Positions 12,429 to 25,114 of a stretch of DNA of 64,000 bases are shown piece by piece. The translations under genes were made by a program, and so were the position numbers. The stretch comes from Brevipalpus yothersi (lineage: Eukaryota; Arthropoda; Arachnida; Trombidiformes; Tenuipalpidae), in assembly GCA_003956705.1 (NCBI GenBank), contig QZCP01000168.1, forward strand, positions 80,845 through 144,844. The letters run 5' to 3'. The notes under the pieces are model-generated. The model was given only the letters and a program-made list of their open reading frames with translations. It made no database searches and had not been told where the DNA came from. The first letter of the stretch is position 1. Each line of letters begins with the position of its first letter.

Positions 12429-15400
12429 CTCTCTCTCTCTTTCCTCATCTTCTCAGCATGAATCCTCTCCATGCTCATCACGCTGGCCACCCTGAGGTCG
12501 GCAGCACCAATACTTCACCCAGACCCAGGAGAGAGGCCAAAAAAGCGGGCCACGAAAGAGCATATCTCTCTCTCTTTCCCAACTACTGTCCATATGAGGC
12601 CGAAATTTTGGAAAATAATGCCGATTGGTTTGAGAGAGGGGAAAGAGTTGGAGATGTGGAAAAACGTTAACTTTACAGTCTTCATTGCAAGTCAAACGGA
12701 TGCTAACTGATTCGGATTGATTATGTTTTGATGAATCGAATGTTGATCTGGAAAAGCAAAGCAGTTGAGTTGAGAAGAAGAAAAATGATTGTGACACTGA
12801 GCAAGCTGGCTAAACCTGAACGGAGTAATGGAAAACATGATGACACAAGTGATGAAGATGCTGTGAGTGGAAAGATGACGATGATTGACAGGAAGAGGGA
12901 AGAGAGGAAGAGAGAAAAGCGATCCTTCTCAATATCATGGCCTCAATATATTTATATATATAAATACATATCCAGATTCTTCTTGTTTACATCATCATCC
13001 CATCTTTGACTGTGTGTGTGTCGGGTTTGTGGCTCTGTTCGATATCCACAAAAATGGATCCATCTTCCAAAATGGCCTTAAACGCTCTTCATCTCTCTCT
13101 CTTCCTCTTTCTTCCTCTCTCTCTCTCTCCTCCGCCCTGATCTCGCCCAGCATCGAGATCGAGCCCACCGATTGACATGATCCAGGCGACTCGGAAAAAT
13201 TGTGCAGCTCAGGCGCATTGAAAGAGAGAGAGAGAGGAAAACCGAGTCTCAATTATTGATCGAAAACTGAGGCCACTGAATTCGCTGAATGAAAAGTTCT
13301 AATAACGGACCAGCCAAACTCTCTCTCTCCTCTCTTCCTTTCTCTTTGTCTACCTCTACCTCTCTCTCTTTCTCTTTCTCTGTCATTGCCAATGTGTGAT
13401 TCTCTCTTTCTTTCTCTCTCTCTCTTTCTATCCCCTCATCAGATGCTCACCCGAATGTCTCTCGCGCAATTCTCTCTCTCCAGAAGTTGTTTACCTCTCA
13501 TTGAATTCGGTTGCCTCAATAGAGCATTGAGCATTGAGCTCTCACTATTTTTTCGGCTGAGAGTGTGTGGAGGAAGATTTTCTCTATCTCTCCATCCAGC
13601 ATCCAGTGAATGTGAGATGATCTGATTTAATTTTTTCTTCTCTCTTTTTGAGTGTTTTGCTCAATATTTTGCTCTCTCTGGCTTTTGTATCCATTTTTTT
13701 CTTCATCATCTCATCAGTGCCTACAAATGCACCTCAAATGTAGTGATTTGTGCACCATTTTATACTTTTTGTGTACTGTCTGGATTTTATTAGCAACACT
13801 GACCAATGGATTATCATCATCAGCATCTAATAGTGATGATTTTGGTTTCGAATCTTCACTAAATTATGCTGGCAGTGCTGACAATGATGACAGTCATAAC
13901 TCGTCGAGCCATTCCATAGGAATATTAGATTCATCCGGTTCGACGACCTTCTCATCTGTGCCATCTGATTCTCATGCTCAGAATCGATTCTTTCTGGCAG
14001 CATCACCTCCGTCTCATGCATCCTCCACAACCGAAGTGATACCAGAATTTTCTGGTGATGGTGGAAACACAGGTGATGCAGATGATGAAGATAGTCCAGA
14101 TGATGATGATGACGATGATGAAGATGAAGATGATGAGGAAGAGGATGATGATACAAATGCTCATCCTTTGAATCCATCTCACATTTCTCCTCATCCCGAC
14201 ATTCCTCGTTTGACAGGAGATTTATATCCCTTCTCTCCATCCTCCACTACTACCACTTCAACCAGTACCACACAAATTCCAACCACAACCACGACCGAGT
14301 CTTATGAAACTAGGTATGAGATTTGTACTTACATGGACAATCATTGGTGTCAAAATTCGGTTCTTAACGCTATCAATGAGTTTTAACCAGTAGCTCAAGA
14401 ATTTTAATCGATCAGATTAACATTTCCAGTCACGTTGAATATTGGGATCACGATTCTGCTATTCTGATGCTATTGTGTGAGAGTGATGTCTGTTTCGCTA
14501 CTGTTTCGTGAGTTGATTGAACTGATGATTATGGTCAATGAATTTACTAGACATTTTTTTTTCTCTCTCTTTCGGGGTCTGTTTTCCATGATCGTTTGAG
14601 TAAAGCTATGAGAATGAAATCGCTTGAGCATTTTATACTGATGTCACAAATTTTATCGGAATTTTATTTTACTGAGGAGATAATTTTTGGCCAATGTATC
14701 GTAATTTTTGATTGGATTTCTTTGGCCAACAGATGAAAAATTCAATTTCGATTCTTTTTGGATAACTGATGAAATGTCATCTTCTACCCATGCAGGATCG
14801 TTTCCTATCTGTTAGGACTACTGATGGCATCTTAAATCAAATGACTGAAACTTCGTCGTCATAACTGCATGATGAACTTCCCTGCAATCTCAATTTGAAA
14901 TGTTCTCAAGAACCAAACCAATCAGATCCAGATTACATTTTCGATATCTCATGTCAATCTGTTTTTGACGGTTTCTAACAACAAAGAAGGTGCTGCAATG
15001 AATCATGATAATTGTTACTCTTCTAGTCACTAACACAATGATCACTATGGCCAATTATCATGAAGTATACTCATCGTGTATGCACATTCTTTCCTAGATA
15101 ACTTTGTCAGATTCATGCCATTTTGTTTCTCTCCCTCTCTATCCATCTATGCATCCTGACCAGATCAGATTCCATCTCATTTTGCTCTGATCGCTTGTAA
15201 GTGTTCTCCGAACGTGTGTTGATCACGAACACAGAGAGAGAGAGAGAGAGAGACACGCATACAGCTGATATCTTCTTTCATCCTCAGGCAACACAATGGC
15301 CTATGGATCGAAATTGGTGGGAGTGAGATGGACAGAGAAGAAAACGGAGAGAGAAAGAGAATGGCAAGCCTCAGTCCACATATGATTTCCATAGAGCGGC

Positions 15401-15561
15401 TGCAATTTTACCAACTGGTTGTTAGGCTAGCTGAAAGCTGTCATAGATAGATGATTGGAACATTGTGTTGACTGGTTTTCCTACCTTAAACCCAGTGTGG
15501 ACATGAAAATTTCTGGTCAAAAAAAATCATTCTCACGAGATCAGATACTTTGTTATTTCAT

Positions 15562-15612
<51 letters not shown>

Positions 15613-17547
15613 ATATGAGGAAAGTTTCACTTGAGAGCCTGTTTTCAAAGGAAGTGAAAAGAGTTGCAGTTCGGAAGAATGATTTTCTCTGTTAGTTGAT
15701 GAGAGTCTCTCTCTCTCTCTCACTTATTCTCTCTGTATCTGGCATTCTGTTGCCATCTTTGAAAATCTTGTGGACTATGCCTGACAGAGGACCTACACTC
15801 AATCAAGAGTCGATCAGAGGCTTAAACAGTGGCAATTGATGGTAAATGATTTGATCACTGAAGCTCACTTGAGCAGGGAGGTGAGAAGAATTGGAATCTA
15901 TTTCCTCTGAGAATTCCTTTTGCTTCCACCAGAAATCAAGTCCAACCAGCAGTTGCAATATTCTTCTCTATTTGTGATCGATTTTCTTCTTTCTCTCTTC
16001 CTCTTCCCCGGTTACTGACCGAAAGTGAATATAAGCTCACTTTATCGAATCATTTGCAAACGGAACTGGAAATGATGGTAACGGACCAGAGAATTCTCCT
16101 CTGGTCACTTCTCTCATTTTTCTAACTTCACCGTAGTGTCCTCTCCAGCCTCCATTATGATAAGATTGACGCCTTCATATATATATATTTATTTCTAAGA
16201 ATTCCAAGTTGCGACCACCAAACTTGAAATCCAGACTCTTTCCTCAGAACCAACATCATTTGTTCTTTTTCTTTGCTTCCACTGTAAAGCTGTCAGAATT
16301 GGAAACGATGGATGGTTTCTAGTGGCAGCCAGGATTCATTTTCCTCTTGTTCAGCTTATTTTGTCATATCTTCTTCTTGCCCCAGTAAAAAGGTGACTTC
16401 TTCCTCTCTAGTATTTTCTAGTATTTTTCTCTCCTCAACAACCCCCATAGACATAGACGCCTCTGAACCTATCCAGCTTCCCTCGAACTCATAGCTCAGT
16501 ATACAACAGTGATGACTTGAAAACAAACAGGACAACTGCTAGCTGAAGAAGCTGTTAAGACTATGAACATGAAAACATTTTATGACATCTATTCTGCTCT
16601 CACTTTTTGGCAGTAAAACTTTTCCTCTCTCTCTCTTTCTCCCATGTTTACAAGATGGAGAAACAAATTGAAGGTTGCGGTGAGGATTCATGATTGACTG
16701 TGTGAAATATATGTACATATACATATACCTTCCGGCCACCTCGAGTGGAGAGCTTATGGACCGAGGAATATACATCTACACATGCAGTCACATCTGTGTC
16801 TGCTTGTATATATTTCATCTAACAAGCTCTATTATTTTGAAATGGGTATTGAGTATTGATTTTTTTTCGAGCAATCCACTTCTTGGTTGTTAATGGATCT
16901 TGGATACAGAAATACAGGAATTGTTATGGGTTTTTGTGTTTGTTATTCAATCAAATGGAGTGGCTACTTTCATGTCTGAACATGATGTTCTGTTTGATTT
17001 TGGGAGTTCAGTTTGATTTCTCTGTGAATAGATTTTTCTCTCTCCAAACTTCACCAGTTCTGAAAAGTTTTCGAGTTGGTATATTCTAGTTTCATGATAT
17101 TTAACTTGAAGATAGCAATGTATTGGTAAGAAATTCAATTTCTTAGAGGGAGAGGAAAAGTTTGCCTGATGAACTATGTTTTCGTGTGGCTTGTCTAATT
17201 GAATTTTTTCCCAAGAATTGATGAGAGCAAAAAATTGAGAGTTCAAGTAGAATATGAAAAAAAGAAGCAATTTGATGGGCCATCAACACCATAAAGAGAT
17301 GAATCTCAATCGAGGAATATATTATTGGAAATGGTGAAAAGTGATCAAATGCACTGTAGATGCTCCTCACATAACATATATTCTAGCATCCAAAGCATGA
17401 AAAGCGTGAACAAGCCAGCAAAACTGATTCTCAAATTCAATTATGAATGCAAATGAATAGTATTTCTTTTCTCTCTTTCTCTCTCTTTTTACTTATACCA
17501 AATATCATGCCTTCCTTTTTTCGCACTTTGATGGCTAACAAAATTAC

Positions 17548-17612
<65 letters not shown>

Positions 17613-17614
17613 NN

Positions 17615-17683
<69 letters not shown>

Positions 17684-20600
17684 CCCCAAACCCAGGCAGC
17701 ATAAATTTTGTGTTAGTTAAATTAGCTTGAGAAAGAGAAGAGAGAAAAACAGAGAGAATCATCATTTCCATTCTATTGTGGCCTCAACTTTGAGCATTTT
17801 TCACTATATAAGATGAAAAACTGGAGAACATGTTCATCTTTTTTCACGCTACTTAAAGTTTCTCACAAATCAGTCAAGCATTTCCCTCCCTTCTCCTAGG
17901 GATGCCTCGCTCGGTGAGACCATATTCTCTAGCCAAGGAGAATGTCCAGATCTTGGTTAAATTCTAGACTTTACACTCAGATTGTATGTGTGTGTATACT
18001 AGAGGGTTTGAAAAATTGCTGACATTTATATCTCTCTCATCTTTTATCTTCTTTGCACATGGGGCATATGTATTTTCTCATCTAAACGTGTACATTTCGT
18101 TCTGCCTCATTTTGTATTCTTCATCTTGAGAGATAGCGAGAGAAAAAAAACTTTTTCAATAATTACTTTGTGTACATGGTAGAATAGAAACTTTAATACA
18201 AGTGAGGTTCTTTCCACTACAGTCTGCTATTGTAGCTTCTCTTCTCTTAAAATACTTGAATAGTTAAAGTTCATGTAACTAATTTTATAGCTTCCTTGAT
18301 GCTGATACATCCAGCTGTTTATATTCATCTACATCGCTTGACCTCTTCAAGCGATTCTTTCTACTTTACTCGCCCTTCATCACATCACATCACTTCACAT
18401 CACTACTCCACCCTTCATCAAACCCTCTGATAAAGTATTCACATCTTACTATCAAGCATAACTGTATATTGAGCTTTGACAAGAGAGTGAAAAGAATCAA
18501 ATCTCTACTTGCTGACCATAAATAATTTATTGATTTACAGGTTGATCAGTCTCTCATAATAATCTTATCAAGATATCTGAGAAAGAGAGAGAAAGAGAGG
18601 TTCTGATGCCTCATTTTTATGAAGTATTACTTGGGAGTGATTTTATTAGGGAATTTAGGTGAATTTTTTCTGTTTACGCGAATCATCTAAACTTTTTCCT
18701 ATCATCTGAACTAGATTGAATGTCCTCAACTTTAGATTTGATAAGCGAAATGAAAATATATTCTCAAATAGATTTATCTCAGAACAGCTTCCCTCAGCTG
18801 ATGTGACTGAATTTCAGTGATGAGAACTTAAGATTGTTTTTCACTCTCTTCAAATATAGTACAAACCAAATTTTCTTACCAAAAATAAATGGATGACAAG
18901 TCAAAGGATCAAATCGATGTGTGCAGAGAGATGTTAAGGGAATAACAGGATGAAAAGTTCCACAGGATAGAGCGTGAATGATTTATCACCTCTCAAGATT
19001 GAGATTTCCTTCAGCATCTCTCTTTCTTTCTTTCCTTCAATCTTCTTTTCTTCTTCTTCCTCTTTATTTGCGAAATACTGATCTATGAGACAGATAGGAT
19101 AAGTCAATCACATACTTATTTCCATCATGCTTCAAATGAGAACCCAATCGAGACTCCATCATGTATATGTACCGTTATCTGATGAGCAAAGAGAGAGGAT
19201 AGAATTACTATTGACTAGTACATGTATTTCTTCTTCTAGCATACTTTTGAAAACAGTTTCGGTGTTATGTGTTTGCGAACAATAATTGAATATCATATTT
19301 TTATTTACCCTTCCCATTTCAACAAGTACATCTCTTATTTTCTTTCTCATCTTCTCATTCCAGTCAACCCAGTATCAATCCTGATATCAACTCTCAGCCA
19401 CCATCATCACCATCTATTTCCGGATCCGATTTTGATGCCGATCCCACTTCATCGAGTATCGGTGGTTCATGTGAACCCTATCGAGGTTCAGCGTGCTCAC
19501 AGTATCTTGGAAATGCATCAATATTTGTTCGATCTGCTGGATCACAGGCAATAATAGAAAGAAAAATTAGCGAAGTATTCAGTGTAATTAAAACTTCTAA
19601 GGATGTATCTCCTCAATGCCATCGATTTGCCATACCATCACTATGTTATTATTCATTTCCCTTATGTGATGCTCATTCGGATTCAATTCGACCTCGAACG
19701 GTAAGCAGCCATCTCTCTGTTCGGGCTCATATATATTGAAATCATCTCACCTTGTATCATGTAAATCGATTCTCACTATATCTCTTCCTCCAAGCTTTTT
19801 ACTTTCCGTTAGATTTTCTTCTATCTCTCTGTTATGTCTTTCTCTCTGTCTCTCCATCTTCTTCCTCCCTCTTCGCCACCCTCTTGCCTTCTTCTTTCTG
19901 TGCCCCTTCATGAGAATGAAAATCTGCCGTCACTGAAGAGGATTAGACGATGCATCATTCTGATGCATCTTTGGAAACTCATTTTCCTCTTCTCATCTTC
20001 ATCCTTACCAGCTCTCTATCTTGCCTCCCTCATCTTCCTCTTTTTTTCTTCTTCCTTTTCCTCCTTACATCTTCTCCTTATTGCCCAAAGGAACACACAC
20101 ATACACATTTTCATACCAAGTTAGATAAACACGCACACAGCATCTTCCTTCGCTTCTTCTTCCCATCGAAATCTTGGAAAAATACAGTCCCTGCTCTTTT
20201 CGATATTACTAGGCTTCGAGATTCATGAAGCTTATATTTTTCTTTCAATTTGCTTCTTCTTCTCCTTCTTCTCAAATGTTTGAACTTCTTGTTATAATCA
20301 TTCGAATTATTGGGTATATAGCTATACACATTAGCCTCTCGATAGAATAAGTCTCAAGTAGCTTCAGTTCGAGTTTGTTGGACCTACTAGACAAGAGGTT
20401 CTTTTTAACTACAAGACTCTGTGATCAATTAATCATGATCAGTTGTTGCTGGATCATTAGAACTTTGTTTCCTCATTCTGAATTCAATTCTCCGTGCTCA
20501 TCTATCTATATTTTGGTTAGAATGGGCTATTCAAACATTGATCGATATTCACCGAAAGAGAAAAAGGAAATGCCTTGTTTCCTTGATACTGTATTCTACA

Positions 20601-21020
20601 TGCTATCTCATTCCTTCTACACTGTATTTCTAGATGAGCATAAATGTATTCTAGAATCTTCAAAATTCTGCAAACATTTCCCGGGCAAACCCATGAAAAT
20701 GTTCGTGCTCTCTTCAATTCACCTCAATTTGAAACTCACACAAGTAATTCACCTCTTTTCGAAATGCTTAATCGATTTAGATTTCTGGGTTTCATTCAAT
20801 TTTCATGATTATTGTTTGTAGAGCTATTGTTACTTTTATCCACTAATGATTCTCATTTCAATTATTATCATGACCTTTTTCAATGTGATCTCTTCTCTTC
20901 TCTCTTTACTATTTGCTTTCAAGCTCCTCTTGATCAAACTTTTCTACATTGATCTGATGTTTTACCGTACACAAACACACAAATGAGATCAGAGGTCTTT
21001 CATCTTTCTCTCTTTTGAAA

Positions 21021-21073
<53 letters not shown>

Positions 21074-24000
21074 CCTAATTCATTTTCAACATCATCTATC
21101 ATGGGATGAATTCTTTTATCCTCTCCACCAAATGATGCAGATCAAAGCAAGAGAGAGAAACTTCCCAATAAAGAATTCCAGTACAATTACAGTGTTTAGC
21201 GTGTCTCCTATTTTAATTATCTGTTTGCATCTTGAATTTTTCACATTTCTATGGACTTACAAAACTTGAATGAATGACAAAATTTTGACAGATTTTCTAG
21301 CTTTTAAGCAATTAGAATCAGAGCTTTTGTTCTCGGTGAATTAGAATGTTGAAATATCATCACCTCTGAAAATGCTTTCTCTCATAGCAAATTTTGATCC
21401 CTTACTTTAATAAATTTCCACACACATTGATCAGTTCAAGCTTAATTTATTCGAGATTTCGGAATATTCTTCCTCTTGTTTTTTTTCAATTCAAATCCTT
21501 TTCAACTTCTCCAAGAAAACTAGCTAATTAAAATTTTTTTTCTTTGACTTCGTGATTGTTTCGATGTAAGAGAATAAATTGACTCGAAAGTTATATCGAT
21601 TTTTTCAAAGCAAGCTAGAAAATTCATGATAGCAATAACCTCGCTCATCCATCTGAACTCAAATTGATTCAGCCAATTGGATTCCAGAAGCATAGAGAGA
21701 AAGAAATCTCTCTGGACTTGAACTTATCGTTTTTTTCTGGGGTCGATGCCCTTCCTTTCAGCTTCAATCACAGTTCTTCCGGTTTCTTCATAGAAACTTA
21801 TCTTCGTTCTCAGATTTTTTTTCTTCTCATCCTCTATTATACATCTTTTCTCTTCTTTTTCCAGGTTTGTCGTGATGAATGTGAAATGCTTCAAACTGAA
21901 ATATGTCACCAGGAATACAGTCTTGGCAAAAGGCATTCTACCATCACTCAAGCAAATATTCTACCTTCTTGTGGTGATTTGCCCGCCATTGGATCACATG
22001 AGGGCCATCAGTGTATAAGGCTTGGTGTGCCCAATGCAATTCATGTAACTCCAGGTTAGCTTTCTCTTTTTTCCGTTGCTGATTGCTAATTGATCCATTT
22101 TATCTTTCTCCTTTCTTTCTCTACACTTACACTTCCTCTCATTGATATTCCTTATGTAAAAACAATGCACTCCATGGCTCATTGGAGGAGAAAAATTCGA
22201 TCCAATCGATCGATCTTGATATTATGTTCTTCTCATAATGATGCCATTTCCTTCGATCAACATCAACTGATTAACATTTTTCTTCTTTCTCTCTTCCTCT
22301 TTGCACAGATCATACTTGCTATAATGATGATGGAGAAGGCTATCGAGGAACAGTTTCCAGATCAAAATCTGGAGACGAATGTGTTCCTTGGAATCATCAA
22401 GTTTTCCATAAGACCGCTGATTATCCAGAGCTGATTGGTGGTCACAATTATTGCCGAAATCCTGGTGGTATACTATCACAGCCATGGTGCTTTGTACAGA
22501 ACTCAAAAATGGAACGAGCTTTTTGTGATATACCAAAATGCTGTAAGTTTTCCATCTTTAATCATTCCCCTTAATTAAATGATTACTCATTTAAAATAAC
22601 AAACAAATTATGTGACTCAATCTTTTCCTTCTCTAATTGTTTCTAATTTTTCACAGTGGACACACTATGGGTATATCTTATCATCCCGATTGCTGGAGCG
22701 TCAACATTGTTCATACTGATTGGAATGATAATTCTCATTAAAACTAGAATTCGTTCTAAGCCAGTGGCATCATCGTCTTACAATGGTCGAAGTGGTGTAT
22801 CACCGGGAACTTTGGGACTTTCACCACGAAAAGGCAATACAAGTGGCGGAAGTAATTCAATGGAAATGAATCCATTATTACCTCGAAAACAGGCTAAAGC
22901 AACCGAATATCCGATGTGTAATATCCGATTTATTAGTGAATTGGGTGAAGGAGCTTTTGGTAAAGTTTGGCGAGGAGAATTGATGATGAGTGTTGGCTCG
23001 GCAGTAGTTCCGATTGCTGCGAAAACATTGAAAGTTGATGCAAATTATAAAACAAAGCAAGATTTTGTTCGAGAAGCTGAACTAATGGCAGAACTTCAGC
23101 ATCCCAATATTGTTTGCCTTGTGGGAGTATGCTTTAAGGAGGATCCCATGTGCATGCTATTCGAGTATATGTCTCAAGGTGATCTTAAAGAATATTTGAC
23201 TCAACACTCACCACAAGCAGAACTTGCGATGACACGAGATGGTCAAAGGTGAGTGGATTGAATTGTTTGAATATACCATAGGCATGCGGAATTTTTTCGG
23301 CAATTTAAATCGGAAATGTAATCGATTCTCTCTATTTTTATTTACTTTCCATCTCTCATTAGACCAAAAGTGTTGGATATAAATGATTTTCTCCACATAG
23401 CAACTCAAATAGGTGCCGGCATGGAATATCTATCAGACCATCATTATGTCCATCGAGATTTGGCAGCACGAAATTGTCTGGTATCTGATCATTTGACGGT
23501 GAAAATATCTGATTTCGGTTTATCACGAGATATATATGCATCCGATTATTATCGTGTCCAATCACGATCACCATTGCCAGTTCGATGGATGCCACCGGAA
23601 TCAATATTGTACGGTAAATATACTACCGAAAGTGATGTATGGTCTATGGGAGTTTTATTGTGGGAAATATTCTCATACGGTGCTCAACCCTACTATTCGT
23701 ATTCCAATCAAGAGGTGATCGATATGATTCGAAATTTGCAACTATTACCATGTCCAACGGAATGTCCCCACAATATATACAATCTTATGCTCCAATGTTG
23801 GAATGAGATACCATCTAAACGGCCAACTTTTTCACAACTTCACCAGAGACTTCGCAATTGGAAAGCTGTATATTCCAACACTATGGCTTCCAGTTTAGCG
23901 AATGCCAGTAGTAGCCATTCTTCTAGTCTGACCATGAATCCACATCTTTCATCCAATAATCATCTCCAACAAGCTCAATACTCGTCTAAAACATTATCAC

Positions 24001-24326
24001 ATCCAAATCATCACCACTCTCATTACAATACATACCATCAACAGCAACCACCGCAACAGCAACAATCTCAAAACAGCCAATCCCAAATTCAATTTCCCAT
24101 GCCACCCCAATATCATCATCATACCACCCATCACACTCCCACCCACACATCATACACCAATACCCAGCCATCGTATTCATCTGGTACCATACCTTCCACT
24201 ATGGGTTCTCATAATTTTAACAATATGAATCATACACATATCCAACAGCATTTCGATGGTTCAAGTATTTATGGTATTCCATTTACCTATGATTCAAGTA
24301 AAATAAGACAAACTCAAGTGACTTGA
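8447..24326 (+). CDS. Ror: Receptor tyrosine kinase-like orphan receptor Ror (Ig + Frizzled CRD + kringle + TM + kinase)
   Basis: Proposed exons are 8447-8555, 9473-9772, 10233-10619, 11167-11248, 19364-19700, 21865-22054, 22309-22542, 22657-23248 and 23363-24326, phase-consistent and giving 1064 residues. Exon 3 encodes an Ig domain ([16 protein letters not shown]). Exons 5 and 6 hold a Frizzled CRD with 10 Cys, including CRDECEML. Exon 7 is a six-Cys kringle. Exon 8 starts with a TM helix and carries the kinase glycine loop GEGAFGKVW and the Lys of AAKTLK. The last exon has [11 protein letters not shown], the YYRVQS activation loop and WMPPESI, then a His/Gln/Pro-rich tail. Ror receptors bind Wnt ligands and act in planar polarity and neural development. 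From 10233 on, the identification is secure. The first two exons are tentative: 8447 is chosen because its hydrophobic stretch could be a signal peptide, it ends at a strong GTAAGA donor and its phase fits; 9473 has a weak acceptor. Confidence 0.88.
9859..9906. repeat. (CT)n microsatellite
   Basis: CT run inside the proposed Ror intron between the exon ending at 9772 and the Ig exon at 10233. Confidence 0.95.
12389..12440. repeat. (CT)n microsatellite
   Basis: CT run with one ATCTAT interruption inside the large Ror intron. Confidence 0.95.
13139..13188. repeat. Copy 2 of dispersed element with 7-bp hairpin
   Basis: The arms GATCTCG and CGAGATC (13139-13145 and 13154-13160) enclose an 8-base loop, followed by CACCGATTGA and ATCCAGGCG. 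Relative to copy 1 at 7277, the outer and inner pairs of the stem both change from A-T to G-C on both arms. On the minus strand both copies read QSV..ISM..EIR, with several third-position differences. Both readings are recorded; function is unknown. Confidence 0.5.
13727..14313 (+). CDS. Ror: Alternative first coding exon of Ror with signal peptide, bypassing the Ig exons
   Basis: An ATG at 13727 opens 195 codons that end at an ACTAG/GTATGAG donor after 14313. The first 30 or so residues form a signal peptide ([15 protein letters not shown] core). The mature part is rich in Ser, Thr, Asp and Pro, with a run of acidic residues encoded at about 14085-14152 and a Thr-rich segment near the end, suggesting a glycosylated extracellular linker. 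The exon ends in phase 2, exactly what the CRD exon at 19364 needs, and the join yields a 967-residue protein: signal peptide, acidic linker, CRD, kringle, TM, kinase, without Ig. An acceptor-like tract (CATCATCTCATCAG) just before 13718 suggests an upstream non-coding exon. That it belongs to Ror is inference from phase and position; a separate unknown gene is the alternative. Confidence 0.55.
15566..15610. repeat. (CT)n microsatellite
   Basis: CT run in the large Ror intron. Confidence 0.95.
17549..17680. repeat. (GA)n microsatellite with two undetermined bases
   Basis: AG/GA repeat of about 130 bases. Two Ns at 17613-17614 sit in the middle where the repeat register shifts from AG to GA, so the true length is uncertain and the Ns probably mark an assembly join. 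Confidence 0.95.
21024..21070. repeat. (CT)n microsatellite
   Basis: CT run in the Ror intron between the two CRD exons (19701-21864). Confidence 0.95.
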
Positions 24327-24728
24327 ATGGACAAGCCATAATGTCATCTCATAATTAGAAGAAATGATTTCTTAATGATGACGAAATCAAATCAATGAAG
24401 CCTAGAAAATTTTCTTCTTTTTTTTCGAAAAATCATGTGAAAAAAATCAATGATTAAAGAGGAGGAAAAAAAATCATTACATGTTCTGTGTATTGGTGAG
24501 CATCCTGATGTTGTTTGTATCTTATTTGTAATTAAGCTTTTAATTTAATGAATCAAAAAAAAAGAAATGATGGAAAAAATTTTGTATCATAAGCATTTTT
24601 ATTTGACTATCATCTAGTCTTCATTTTTTCACCGAGGAAAATTTTCTCTCCCTTTTTAAGTCATTGTTTGGATAAATTTTTTCACCAAAAACTATTCAAG
24701 TGTCCATAATAATTTATTCATTTGATTG

Positions 24729-24734
24729 AATAAA
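24729..24734 (+). promoter_or_regulatory. Candidate polyadenylation signal of Ror
   Basis: AATAAA 403 bases after the Ror stop codon, in AT-rich 3' sequence and before the RNase T2 gene. The best-placed canonical signal in this gap. Confidence 0.5.
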
Positions 24735-25114
24735 AACTTTAACATAAAAGTATAACTTTATACTCTCTTCCTCTACACTTGAAATTAAAATTCATGCGTA
24801 TATAATTTCCACCGAAAATTATAATTACAAAATATACAGTGTAAATCTCATGGAATTGAGGAGATAGCTTTCATGGAATACTTTCAACCGTGTCTACATC
24901 AGGAGCTCCATATGCTCATGTGACGTCCATCTAACAACTCTCCTCTTAATGCGTGATTCCAATTAGTCTTGACAAATAATACTTTATCAATCCTGGAGCT
25001 GATGGACAGTCTGGATGCAAATAAAATAAGAGACAGAGAAGCATCAGACCAGCCTGGAAGGTAGATTGGTCGACTTCTCCTTCACAGTAGATTAAAAATT
25101 TCATCCAAATCGAG

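Larger units (their letters stand above)
11249..19363 (+). other. Large Ror intron with microsatellites, dispersed repeats and an alternative first exon
   Basis: This 8.1-kb stretch separates the exon after the Ig domain from the first CRD exon. It is by far the largest intron in the window. It contains CT tracts at 12389-12440 and 15566-15610, a GC-richer patch at 12460-12560, the second hairpin element at 13139, the alternative exon 13727-14313, and a GA tract with two undetermined bases at 17549-17680. No other coding exon is supported, and nothing on the minus strand looks like a gene. Confidence 0.7.

Noticed and set aside
12453..12797. GC-richer patch with frames on both strands inside the Ror intron
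   Set aside because: Frames on both strands, no conserved motif, bordered by CT repeats; kept only as part of the intron description.
13827..14240. Antisense frames opposite the acidic Ror exon (His-rich and Ile-rich)
   Set aside because: They are shadows of the GAT repeat on the coding strand.
17447..17771. Open frames on both strands made of alternating Arg-Glu or Ser-Leu
   Set aside because: They are translations of a (GA/CT)n microsatellite, not proteins. The same holds for those at 7151-7390, 21015-21269 and 35773-36246.
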